A stretch of 64,000 nucleotides of DNA from Enoplolaimus lenunculus (taxonomy: Eukaryota > Nematoda > Enoplea > Enoplida > Thoracostomopsidae): assembly GCA_030248215.1 (NCBI GenBank), contig JASANG010004040.1, positions 62,001-126,000 on the forward strand, written 5' to 3'. Below, in pieces: positions 12,123 through 23,160 of the stretch (position 1 is the first letter of the stretch; every line of letters starts with the position of its first letter). The notes beneath the pieces were generated by a model. The model was not told the origin of the DNA. It searched no databases and saw only the letters and a list, made by a program, of their open reading frames with translations. The position numbers and the translations under genes were made by a program.

Positions 12123-15100
12123 CACACCATATATGCAGTCCAATATATACAGTTGAAGAAAAAGAACAACATCGGAAACATACATCGCGATACAACATCA
12201 ATTTGTTTCGAGCGTTCTTTGTATTTTCGCATCCAGTAGGAAATCATCGGGCAACACCGTGAGCTGGTTGAATGTTGCCGTGGTGGTTTCGAATAGAATC
12301 GAGGCGGAATTGCCATATTCAGTGGCGATGCACCGGAATCCATTAGCGGCTTCTGGAGCAAAAGATATATGTCTGTTTATCCGATGTTTATATATATTAT
12401 GTACACTGTAAAAAATGGAAGTCAAATTGACTGTCTCAGCAAACAGGCTTTTCCTGACAACACAAAGTCAAATTTGACTCCGCCAGAGTCAAACTCGATT
12501 CACTGTTGACTCTGGCGGAGTCAAATTTGACCCAGTTTGTGTAGACAGGAAAAGCCTGTTTCTGAGAGAGTCAATTTGACTCCCCATTTTTTACAGTGTA
12601 GTCGACTGGTGTTTTCTTGAAGAGACTAAGCCAGGCTTAAGACTAAACCTAAACGTCAATGTAAGGATAAGGTTATAGCTAATTATGCACGTGAGTGTAA
12701 TCGAAAAAAATTGTCTAAGCGTACTTTATTGTAGTCTCGCGGAAAAACGACATGACTCTCAAAGTAAAATGGGCTGAGGATCCCATTAGGAACACAGCAC
12801 AATTTGTGTACCTGAACTGATGCATAATGCGCAGTGTTTCACAATTCTATGTAGACTCCGGCTTTATATGTCTTGATTTCCAGAATTTCTGAAAATTTTC
12901 AGTCTGAAGTATATTAGACTGCTTCATAAACGATTAAGACAAATATTGTTAAAATATAAGTCAAGAAAGTAAAAGTCATGGAATTTCAAGACAATTTTTT
13001 GCGTGTATACTCGCTTGTACAACCCATTACCATCGTATAATCTCCCGAGATGAAATCCAGACTACTTGCCGGACTGTCTTACCGTGGAAGAAAAGTGATC
13101 CATTTGATCCGTGGGTTCACTGAAATGATAATATGTATTGTTCCGATTGCCAGGAAACAGTTGTTCAGTTGATGCCATAAATCGAACTGAACTGCTCCCG
13201 ACGCCGCCGTCGTTGTTGTTGCTGCCAGCGCCGTAGAAATTCATACTGGGTGGTGTTGAGACTAAAGGCGAAGCCGGAAACGAGGGCGACAAACCTCCTG
13301 TTGCATGTGGTTGTTGTTCGTCGAATGCTCGATTAATAATTGCGGATGATTGCTGTTGCAATGTATGTTGATGTAGCAGTTGTTGCTGTTGTGGTTGTGG
13401 TTGTTGTTGATCATGTTGTAGCGGTTGCTGTTGCTGTTGCAGTTGTTGCCGTAATTGTTCTATTACTTGCTGCTGTTGTAACAGCTGTTCTTCCATTGGA
13501 AGATCAGTTTGTGATTGGTGTTGCTGCTGGTCTTGTTGTTGTTGGTGGTGTTGTTGTTGTTGATGATGATGATGTTGTTGTTGATGATGTTGTTGTGGTT
13601 GTTGTTGCTGTTGTTGTTGTTGTTGTGGTTGCGATTGCTGTTGCTCTTGTAATTGTTGTTGTGTTAATGAGGCTTGTCGCGTTTTACAGTTTATACAAGT
13701 TGTTACCGATTGGATTGATTGTTGTGGTTGTTCTTGTTCATGTTGCCGATGTTGTTGTTTTTGTTGCCACAGTGGTTCTGACTGAAGTTGCACAGACGGT
13801 TGCGATGGCCGTGTTTGTGTAACATTTTGCGGTACCAGTTGAAACCCTTCGTTTCGCAACCCGCTTGGCATAACTGAAAGTGACCGACTGGTAAGTGCTA
13901 ATAATGGTTGTTGAGGCAATCGATCGTGTAACGGAATAACCTTTGACGCGTGTTGCGGTGACAACCGACTATCTTCGACAGGATTTAAAATTTGAATCGG
14001 AACCGCCGGTTGAAAGTCAAATTTATTGCTCAAATGTCTCGGTTGTGAATCAAACTGAGAAAGTTGAGATCCGAACGAAAATGGAGTGTTAAACTGTTGT
14101 TCAGACGATGTCGGCATTTGGGCGGTCCCGAAACCAGCTCCATGCTGCGGTTGCGCCGCAACGACACCTTGCTTGTGTTTTGGCTTTTCAGCGGATTTCA
14201 ACGGCGTTCGCGGTCGCGCCACTGTGCTTTCTTTTTGTTTTTGTTTTTCGCGTCGCATATGCTCTAATCGTCCGGCGTAGTTGACGAGCGCAAACTCTAA
14301 CAACGCTGTAAATATGAACGCAAGACATACTCCAATCCATACATCGACCGCTTTTGTATAACTGACTGGCGGTAATTTTGCGTTTATACCCGATGCTTGT
14401 GTTGTCATTGTAAGAAGCGTTGTTACGCCCAGACTCACACGTGCCGGTACAGCGTCTTTGTCCAACCAAAAACTCACCCAAGACACAATAACCAACATGA
14501 ACGATGGGATGTAAAGCTGAAGCAAATAGTAGCTGTACTCTCGCCGAAGCACAAGCGCAGTTCGTAAACAACTGTATTCGCCTGAAAATCACAAATGTGT
14601 AACCAGTTGCCAACTTTGCTAGTCTCTCATTAATGGGTTCATGTTAACATCACGTGCGGGACGTTTTACTTTGGAACTGCAACAGAGCAAGCTATAAGCT
14701 TTAGAGTAATTTTTTGCTTAGGTTTAGGCTTAAGCATATGTTCATTCTTGCGCTTAGACTTTGGCATAGCACAATATGCTTATACCATTGTCACGGCGTT
14801 ACGGGCACTGTTCTTTACATTGGCCCTGACATAGTGCAGCTTTAAGCCCTAGCTTTTTGGTATTTCACGCTGACTGCCAATTTGACACTAAAAACCTGTA
14901 ACCAGATAATGATACAGAAGAACCGCCACACCAAAATAGGGCCGTGTATTAATTGTGCTCTATTTCAATACGAGAATTTAAGTGTTTTTAAATAAATATG
15001 TTTAAATGCTCTCAGTTGAAGTCTGCAGTTCAGTCTTGGTTGGAATGTATTCAAAGGAGTGAATGAAAACTTTGAATACGTCATTGGAACGGTTTCGTAC

Positions 15101-18100
15101 CGATGCTGCAAAAACAAATAACTGGTGATTCAGTAGTCCAAAACACAAATCTTCAACGAAGCTAAAGTGGATGAAACCGTTTGAAAGTTCTACGATCAAA
15201 GAAACAGCGGCTACGTTTCTAAAACCCTACTTAAGTACGACTTAATGCTTAAGTACGTGCTAGGCAATTACTGAACCGTTTTGCCGTTTTTAAAACAGCA
15301 CTTAAGTAGATGAAATACTTATGTGGCTAAATAAATGTTATACATTGCAGATTAACAATTGAAGCATACTATCCTTGGCCTGCTTAAAATTTTAGACTTT
15401 TGACGTGTCTTTAAACAAAATTATTGCTTTATAATAGTAGTTCTTGTTTTTACTCAAAAAAATAAGTAGTACATGTTGAAGTAAGGTTTCAGAAACCCAG
15501 ACAATATTTTATTTCGAGTTGCTTACCTGTGTTTGTTTTACTTGTACAGTAGGTAGTACTGACGTTTTGTATTTCAAAACTTGGCAAACTCTGATTGAGT
15601 CCTTTTTTCAACTGAACTGGAGATATCGATTTCCACTCGTATTTAATATCATCAGTTGTGTAGGCATCTGTACAGGATGGAATTAAAACATAAAAAGATT
15701 CGTTTCTATTCAAAAGTAATTAATTATGTACACTTAAAATTTACGTTTCAGTTGAAAATTCTGCAATGATTTTTAGAATATATTAAAGAGACACTCAATA
15801 GATGGATGGATGGATAGATAGATGGATAATCTGAAGCAAAAGGTTATAAATTCTAGCTAATATCTGGACAGGATCCGAGTCTAGCAACCCAGAACTGCAT
15901 TCAATACTACATCCAAAGTCTACGTCAAATCCCAACATTTTTAAAAGTAATAGTTGCAGCACGACTTTCCATTCTTCCGAGATAAGAATGCACGCTGCTC
16001 CGATGCGTTAAGCGTGCGGCACGAGCAAGCGAGGTGAGTGCGTGCATGAAAGCATCACTGCCTTGCTTTGCAAGTGAATAAAGGACGAATAAACGCAAAG
16101 ATGCGGAACGTGTGCGACAGCACCAGCCAATAAGAATTAGAATAAAATTAGCGACGATTTGTGTAATATGTCAGAGCATTAATAGTTAAATCAGTTGCGT
16201 TTTAGCACCATATCTTAAATTTTTTTCGAATTTAGTACAGCCGCATGCAAAATTCAATTCATATGTAGCAATTCGGATTCGTATTTACATCATTTCGGTC
16301 AAATGCTATGCGTTGAGTACATACCACATAACCTAAGCTAAGATGATGAACTATTGAAATACTTTTTCTGGCAAATCGAAACAAACACACATCTGCTAAA
16401 TTGTAAAATTATACAAAGTATTTGGACTCACAACTGGCCAAATCAATCAAACACGTTTGATGATCAAGTGGATAATAGTGTAGAAACATTGGACAAGATA
16501 ATGTCACAGTTAACCTGAAACCTGGACCCATATTTTCAAATGTGTATAGCATCTATCACCAGTAATAGTGAAAGGTTTTCAAACTCACGAACGGTTGTGA
16601 TTGCTAATTTTAAATTTTGCACAGAAATACGGCAAATCTAATGTGAAAATTGTGATGAATTGCTAAGCTGTGTGTTCAGTGATATGAAAGTTCTAAAACC
16701 TAATACTAACTGGTGATAGATGCTGCACACATTTGAGAATACGGTCACAGTATACAGACAAATAATACTACTAATGCAGTTTAGAACAACGAAATTTGGA
16801 AATATCTGCTTTTACGGTCTGGAACATTGTATACTCCATAGGAAACCTTATGAGTTGTATTGTCACCGCAAGCCTCTATAATTGGTCAAAGCCAATCAGG
16901 CTGTACCAAAGTTTTACATGTTAGATAAATCTTAGGCAAAGGCTTACGCTTATGCTTATGCTTAGACTTAGGCTTATGCTTAGACTTAGGTAAGCCATGG
17001 CTTGTCCTAAACCTAAGCCTAAGCGTAAATGTGGTGGAAATCCTACGTACGACAGCCGAGACAAATACGAGCACAAATACATAGGGAGATGTAGGATTTT
17101 TTCAAAGTCGTGCGTACCCAGTGTCTCTTAAGCTGTGGACTTATTTTAAGTTTACGCTTAAGCCTAGAGGTAAGATCATTCTTACACTTAGGCTTAGAAA
17201 TATGCTTATACTAATGTCAACCCTGTCGTATACATTGGCCAACATTTTCGCTAACCTCACGCTGTACAAAATGCGCCCGTTAGGATAAATACGAATCAGT
17301 ACGTTCGGTTTATCAATTGTATGCTTGTGTGCTTGTTTTTCGTTTTGAAAAAACGTATCCGGCATCCAAATCCGCTGTTGAGTATCGGTCGTCGCAAGTA
17401 CAACAAATCGAGGGTTCAGCTCCGTGTCTGGGGTATCCGGTGAAACGTCCATATATCGGCGATACGCTAAGCGCTCGTCAACCCAAACTTCACGGAATGT
17501 AAATTGAGCAGAGTATTCCTTTAAATACAAAATAACCATTACTACTCATAGTGGATGCAGCGTTCGCAATCAGGCCACGTAGACAGCTCACCTTGTTATT
17601 AGGGTTAAAAAATTTTAAAGAAGAGCATACAAGTGTTTTCGACGACCTACAAGTGAGGTTGAAAACTTTCTAGAAGGCAAAAGTTGTCAAGAGGGGCGGA
17701 GGCCCCCTGGCCGCGCTCTGGCTACAGGCCCGTTTGCAACGTTAATGCACCGCTATCACTTAACACAAATTTGTAAAAGGTGTGGACCGTAATAACCTAT
17801 GCATAAGTTACTAGCAAGCAGTGCCTAATGCGTTTTCTTACTAGATCCCCTCTATAAAAGTTTATATCAAAATTTTATTGCATTATTAATTGAATTGTAA
17901 ACCATAGCATTTGACTCGAAGGAAATTTAGAATTGCGATAATGAAACAAAAGAGGAAATCTTAGATAAAAAGGAAGTACAAAACCAAAGTATGGGATTTT
18001 GAAAAGCAAATATAGATAATGTTTGCCAAACACAAGCTTTTATGATGGACTTTTCCATTCGCCCACCTTGAATCTGTTTATTTTTCCTACAGCAACAATA

Positions 18101-20029
18101 CACTGCCGTTCGACGACGCAACTGAGCTAATTTCAAGTATTTGACACCATAATTAACATTTATCACTTGTGTAAGTTTACCGACGTAAGGGTTGTGCTAT
18201 ATATTACTAAGCTAGCATGAACGCCGCCGTACGCCGCTGTACTGTAATTTTTAATGAAAATTCTTGCAGCGTCGTCGTGCGGCGAATATAGCGCAACGCT
18301 AACGCTATAAGACGCAAATTGTAATGCTAAAATTAGAATTTTGCTCCAGCAAATAGTCGTACCATGTTCACATCGTCGATTTTGCTGATACTTCTCAAAT
18401 ATATGTTCACTGTCACAATCACTGGACCACCAGTTTCTGTAAAAACAACCAAAAATATGTATTATCGAATCAGCACCATGGTTGATGCAGGGCCGGCGTT
18501 AAGTTAGCCGGTATCCCAGACTTATCCAACAGGTCCAAGGGGCCTCAATAAAACGTTTCACAGCTCTATTACTTCATGGTTCAACAACATTTTTAGTTTG
18601 CCAATGGGCCTCGCAAGGGTTAGTACCAAAATTGAGGGTTTGGGGCGGAGCGCTTCAATTGGCACAAGGAATCTACTTCCAAACCGACAGCGAGTCTAAA
18701 TTGGTACTCTGTAGCATTATGCTCAAAAGTATGCAACATCTATTGCCCGTTAGTAATAACTCGTCAAATCAGCAAACCTCAGCACTAGCGGATCAAGAAA
18801 GGTGGCGGGAGGGCGACTGCCCCTCTGTCACAAATTTGTTTGTCACCTTACAATTCCCCCCCCAGTAAATTTTGTTGTAAAAATACAATTTTTCCTTCAA
18901 AAGTATTTTTTGTGATAAAATGTTAAGATCCCTCCCTACCTTACAATTTTTAACCTCGGCAAATTTTTTTGTAAAAAATACAACTTTTCCATCAGAAATT
19001 TTTTGTGATAAAATAGTACGGTCACCCCTTACAATTTTTCGCCCTCAATAAATTTTTTGGCATTAAAATGACAAGGTCTATACCTTACAATTTTTGCGTT
19101 TCACAACATTTGCAAGCCCACCCCTAACCCGTCAGAATCTTTTTCTATCCGACTCTATACGTCAGCCTTTTTCTGAACATGACATGAAGCAAAGTGCCGA
19201 GAAAAACCAATATAAATAATTTCATACACTACCACTTGAATCAACAGATTCGAGAGTCATAAATAAACTGGTAATAAGTGCTATACATATTTGCAGGTAT
19301 GGATCGTGACCTGGCTAGTCGTTAAGGCCGATTTCTTTTATGTATATGCAACAAATGTTGATAAAAAACGTGGGTCAAAATATATTGCTCCATGCAACCG
19401 TATCAGTATTAAAACACTTGTGAAGATCCCCATGAAATTGCGAACCGTTAGGTTTGTCACCTCACTAACGTTCTTATGATCCGCCCCTTATATCGAAGAA
19501 AACGGGCATAACCTTCATTATACTTGAGGTAAGTAACGCCAAATGCTTCAAGCCATACAGATACTTAGTGGCGTAAATATCAACCTACAAAGAAACATCG
19601 ACACATGTAAAGATCAGGGGCGGAACGTTTTTCTGCATCACTGCAATAGCGTAAGCTTAAACCTAGGCAAATTTTTGCTTAGGATTACGCATAAGCGCAT
19701 TCTTACGCTTTACACTTAAGCTTTAGCTTAGGCTTAGGCTAGTAATACGCTTATACTATTGTTCCAGCCCTGTTCAATACATTGGCTCAAAAATTAATGC
19801 TTAGCGGAATGATGGCAATTTACCTCCGAACGTTTCGTTGGTGCCTCGCGGACGGACCCGCCAATCGTATTTCTCCAGGACTTTCTTAATCACTTGCTGT
19901 TCTTGTACACCGCCTTGTTGTTTTTTGTTGCCGGATTCTGATTGACGTTTAACTCTTTCATCGAACACAGACCCACTTGGTTTCACACCGAAATCCGCAT
20001 AGCTTAGCAGTTGAAGTTGTGATCTTGAT
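12122..20029 (-). CDS. GluCl: Glutamate-gated chloride channel subunit A, with a polyglutamine M3-M4 loop (5' partial)
   Basis: Seven exons read by splice sites: 20029-19824, 18436-18363, 17518-17256, 16514-16432, 15667-15527, 14581-13083 and 12352-12122, about 831 residues. Visible parts: [37 protein letters not shown]; the Cys-loop [15 protein letters not shown]; loop C ([15 protein letters not shown]); M1 ([13 protein letters not shown]); M2 with the anion-selective [16 protein letters not shown]3 with DVWIGVC; and M4 (MFPMLFFFFNCIYW). The family forms pentameric glutamate-opened chloride channels, inhibitory in nerve and muscle and targets of ivermectin. The cytoplasmic M3-M4 loop is about 480 residues, far longer than usual, and rich in Gln/His runs encoded by mixed CAA/CAG. 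The first exon start is a guess (acceptor TTTAAG at 20030); the signal-peptide exon upstream was not found. GlyR/GABA receptors are less likely because loop C and M1-M2 are GluCl-like. Confidence 0.92.
12404..12598. mobile_element. Palindromic TA-target MITE (CACTGTAAAAAATGG family), copy 1
   Basis: 195 bp bounded by CACTGTAAAAAATGG and CCATTTTTTACAGTG, flanked by TA on both sides (12402-12403 and 12599-12600), and self-complementary over almost its whole length, so it could fold as one hairpin. It lies in the last intron of subunit A. TA duplication and short ends suggest Tc1/mariner-type mobilisation. Confidence 0.8.
13340..13830 (-). repeat. CAA/CAG (Gln) and CAT/CAC (His) coding repeats in subunit A
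   Basis: On the minus strand, dense runs of CAA and CAG with interspersed CAT/CAC encode poly-Gln/His tracts in the M3-M4 loop. Mixed codons mean the run is less unstable than a pure repeat. Confidence 0.9.
14654..14825 (-). mobile_element. TTAGGC-carrying MITE, family alpha
   Basis: Reverse orientation. Left GCGGGACGTTTTACTTTGG, interior TTGCTTAGGTTTAGGC and CTTATACCATTG, right GTTCTTTACATTGGCC. In the intron upstream of subunit A exon 6. Confidence 0.65.
15214..15498. mobile_element. ACTTAAGTA MITE, full copy
   Basis: GTTTCTAAAACCCTACTTAA to GAAGTAAGGTTTCAGAAACC. It ends 28 bp from the donor of subunit A exon 5. Confidence 0.65.
15802..15831. repeat. (GATG/GATA)n microsatellite
   Basis: Short tetranucleotide run GATGGATGGATGG changing to GATAGATAGATGG, in the intron of subunit A upstream of exon 5. 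Confidence 0.9.
16530..16742. mobile_element. CTCAAATGTGT MITE, copy 2
   Basis: TATTTTCAAATGTGTATAGC to GCACACATTTGAGAATAC, starting 15 bp upstream of the acceptor of subunit A exon 4. Confidence 0.65.
16925..17240 (-). mobile_element. TTAGGC-rich block, one or two family alpha copies
   Basis: 16940-17030 is a run of CTTAGGC/CTTATGC units. 17150-17240 has a second run ending TATACATTGGCC, the family end. The end lies 15 bp from the donor of subunit A exon 3 (17256). Boundaries between the copies are unclear. Confidence 0.55.
17580..17732. mobile_element. Short element with TAGCCAGCT/CTGGCTACAGGC ends
   Basis: Starts GACAGCTCACCTTG and ends GCTCTGGCTACAGGCCCG, with a GGGGCGGAGGCCCC hairpin near the right end. 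In subunit A, just upstream of exon 3. Confidence 0.5.
18488..18690. mobile_element. CAGGGCCGGCGTTA-ended fragment, copy 1
   Basis: Starts GCAGGGCCGGCGTTAAG, then AAAACGTTTCACAGC, AGTTTGCCAATGGG and GTTTGGGGCGGAGCG. The CAGGG start resembles hAT ends; the other end was not found. Confidence 0.4.
19604..19787 (-). mobile_element. TTAGGC-carrying MITE, family alpha
   Basis: Ends CATGTAAAGATCAGGGGC and CAATACATTGGC, interior TTTTTGCTTAGG and AGCTTAGGCTTAGGC, CGCTTATACTATTG. It ends 36 bp from the donor of subunit A exon 1. Confidence 0.7.
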
Positions 20030-20043
20030 CTTAAACATTGCAT

Positions 20044-21570
20044 TGTTTCAGTTCCACGTGACTGTTACAGGGGTGTTTGGAGTGTCAATGGACATAACTT
20101 AGAATACAGCTGTATAAAAGTTTGCTAGCTAATTTGCAAAATGGTTACCATTTATTTCAGAAAACGAAGGTATCAAACTAATTCGTCGACCCTAGGAAAG
20201 TCGTTCTCCTGGGCCCCGGCTCACTGTCCTGGGCGAAGGAGGAGCTGAGCTGCTAACTACACCTTCGCTTGGGGCCAACAAGTTTCGGTTCTTTTAGGTC
20301 AGTCACCTGTTCAATCTAGTTTTAAATCACGACCGTTCAGAAATTTGAAAAAACTTTTACTACAGAAAACTTAAAGTCAAAGTCGTAAAACTGTAAATTG
20401 TAACCAAAGCAAATACCAAACTTTAGTATTGCTTCTGTTACCCAGCGTGTAGTTTTTTCTTTATCGTTTTTATATTCGTAAAATTTAAACTTTGAACAAT
20501 TAAATTTCATATAAAATTTTCAAAACATTGATAATATCATCACTTGCTTTCAGTATAAGAAATAATAGTTGGTGTAAGAAGGATCTTTACCTGAACTTTC
20601 TTGAGACCGAAAAAGTCATTTAAGGTATTTGTATATACCTCGAGCTCACTTGCAAAAACGTTCCACACGAAGTTATTCTCTCTCGAAATGAAATCGTGGC
20701 TACGTTCAGGGCCGGCGTTAGGATAGACGGAGACCCGTCCAAGCAAGTCCGAAGGAACCCAATTAAATGTTTCACTGCTTTATAACTTCGTGGTCCGCAA
20801 AAGAAATTTAGTTTGCCGCGCCCCTCAACGATTGCCCCGTCAATTGGGGGGTTTAGGGGCGGTTCCACCGGCACACATGTTTGTATTACGGAATAATTGC
20901 AAACTGAAAATCCAAATGCTATAAGAAAACTTACTTGAATGAATCGCCGCTGTTACAAGCAACTGCTATAACGACCACAAGGACATGTTCTCGATACATA
21001 ATTATTAATTATAGTAAACATTAGTTTTCATAAACAATAGATTTAAACCATAACTAAAAATAGACTATAAATTAAAAACATATTTAATTAAGGAAATAGA
21101 GCAGCTGACAAGAGAAAACCCTAAATCTAAGCCGAAGCCTAAATCTATGGCAAACGCCATTGTTGGGAAAGTTTAAAGTGTAATTCAGATCTGAATTTGC
21201 GTCGATAAACACTTCCAGAAAGATTTGGTATCTTTTGGCAATAGTGTTTCATATTTTTGAAAAGGGAAGAGTGTTCAGTTTGCTTAAAAATAATATAGTG
21301 ATCACTTAGGTGTTCGCTTTTATATTCTTGAGTAATTCATTGGTTTCTTGAAAGTGTATCTATACTGAGTATACTGAGCGTGACAATTCTGCTCTTCCCA
21401 CGAATCAGGGACGGGGTCGCACTGAAATGAAAACGCGCAGTGGACATTTTTGTGCCATTTGTTAGCGCATAAGTTGCATATTCTTAGGTGAACGTCATCC
21501 ACTTTTGGTGAAATCAAGAGTGCATGATCCTACTTATCAAGAGTGTGCAACTGGGATTCCATTCATTTCA
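20044..21570. other. Spacer upstream of subunit A
   Basis: Should hold the signal-peptide exon and promoter of subunit A. I found no convincing signal-peptide frame; apart from the CAGGGCCGGC fragment nothing was recognised. Confidence 0.4.
20709..20882. mobile_element. CAGGGCCGGCGTTA-ended fragment, copy 2
   Basis: CAGGGCCGGCGTTAGG followed by the same blocks as copy 1 (AAATGTTTCACTGC, AGTTTGCCGCGCCCC, GTTTAGGGGCGG). Confidence 0.4.
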
Positions 21571-21576
21571 ACCAAA

Positions 21577-21692
21577 GGTCAATGTAAAGAATAGGGCCGC
21601 AACAGTCGTATTATATTCCAAAGCCTAAGCCTAAGCAATAAGCGTAAGAATGAGCCTACACCTGAGCCCAAGCCTAAGCCTAAGTAGTCTAA
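21577..21692 (+). mobile_element. TTAGGC-carrying MITE, family alpha, right end lost
   Basis: Starts GGTCAATGTAAAGAATAGGG, then GCCTAAGCCTAAGC blocks and TAGTCTAAAGTTTAAAGC. It then runs into a gamma-type end (GGGCGGCGAATTTTCGAG, GTCAGGCGACGAGTTG at 21717-21775), so two families are fused or nested here. Confidence 0.55.
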
Positions 21693-21889
21693 AGTTTAAA
21701 GCTTTAAGAATAAGATGGGCGGCGAATTTTCGAGCCAAAGATTTCTGACTAGAAGTTGTCAGGCGACGAGTTGTTGTTATATTCATTAAAACCGTCAAAA
21801 AGTGCAACGCCATCCTTATAATATTTTATAGAAGATTGTTTCATTCAGTTCAAATTAAATATAAGTAGATAATGAGTTAGGAAACAAAA

Positions 21890-22123
21890 TGTGATTGTTA
21901 CATAAACACCAGATGTAAATTCACGCCCAAGTGTCCATTTTATTCGTTGTTAAGTTTTTAATCAGAAAATTCAGTACGAATACAATCTCAAAAACAGAAT
22001 GAATAATAAAATCAAAACCAAAAATTACCAAAATTAAGTCAAAAAATATATTCGTTTTATCGAATCCAAAAATACCAAATTAATTTCACAAAATTATATA
22101 ATTTTTAAAATTATACCATCACA
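21890..22123 (-). repeat. Left LTR (3' LTR) of the gypsy fossil
   Basis: 234 bp, TGTGATTGTTACATAA to AATTATACCATCACA as read on the plus strand. It matches 28230-28462 along its length with about a dozen differences. Confidence 0.9.
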
Positions 22124-22325
22124 TTTTCCTATCCCTTCTAATATCAGTGCGATCACCACTTCGCGAATTCAGGAAACAAACTTCGAATTTTCACAAGATA
22201 ACTTGATCTTATCTTTACAAGCCAGGCACCAAGACCAGGTACACCTTCTTTTGCCAGTCCTGGCACCAAGTTAATAATCACAAAATCAGTCAGACTTATA
22301 AGTTCACGTCCTTGGTTGTCAGGAC

Positions 22326-23160
22326 TTAATTTACAAAAATATGACGAAACTTCGCTGCTAAATCGCTTAACATTTTGTTAAGTTCAGCGATAAGTCGTTG
22401 AACTTTTCTTGAGTTTGTAAAACTTACTCCAATATCAGGTGGTATGTATAAAATGCATACTTCTATGCCATTTAGATTATTACAAGCTGTTTGCGTTTTT
22501 ATAACATGTGAAACTGGTCGCATTCGATTCGAATTGATACATGATTTTGATTTGAAATTACTATAACCACCAATTATTATTTTTGATATACCACGGAATG
22601 AAACTAGCGTAATTACCTCAAAAAATTGTCGCAGATGAAAGTTTGGGAGGAACACGTACTGTGTGTTCTCCAGACTTTGATTAATACTATGAATAAATTC
22701 ATCACCTAAACATATTCTTGAAAATCGAATTTTTTCATTGCGCAAATAGGAACGCACCTTTTGTAAGCAATTTCCAAGCTCATTTCAAGCAGTTAGCTTC
22801 CAACTCGGAGAGGATATTTAAAAACGAGATGCTTTGCATTCCCAATAATCATCGAAAGGATTCGCTTCGTAAAGCGCTATATCCTTTGTATCCAACAGTA
22901 GCTTCTTAAGTTTCGTACATTGAGAAAACTTCAAAAATAATGCCGTTAGCATGCATGGTACTTTTAGCTTTTATTTCATAATTCCGTAAATTTTTTATTG
23001 CTTTTCAAACATTTAGCCCCAGCTTTTTTTAAATCAGCCGGATGTTGGGCTAATTTACAGTTCTTTAAAAGTCTTTCGCATTCCGAAATTTTGTCAACCG
23101 CAAAATGAACGCAAAACATTAAGGCGAATGTTATTTTCATGCACTGATATAACTGTTCAC
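22326..23160 (-). pseudogene. Gypsy fossil, post-integrase region: NADAR-like then SGNH-hydrolase-like
   Basis: This stretch sits in the env position, between integrase and the 3' LTR. Translated fragments resemble the NADAR (YbiA-like) N-glycosidase fold: an EQLYQCMK helix, then ALYEANPFDDYW, the family's EA(N/S)PxDxxW signature, and a VRSYLRNEK tail like the family's VRxxLR helix. They are followed by an SGNH/GDSL-hydrolase-like stretch: LGDEF in place of the GDS block, IIIGGYSN in the position of the GxND block, ILYIPPD and a closing LNKMLSDLA helix. Identification is from motif memory only. The region is a fossil and is broken. It could be captured host sequence or a lineage-specific third ORF. 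Confidence 0.5.

Noticed and set aside
13340-13822. 160-codon plus-strand frame rich in Val and Ala
   Set aside because: It is the antisense of the CAA/CAG (Gln) repeat in subunit A; GTT/GTG repeats simply give open Val frames.
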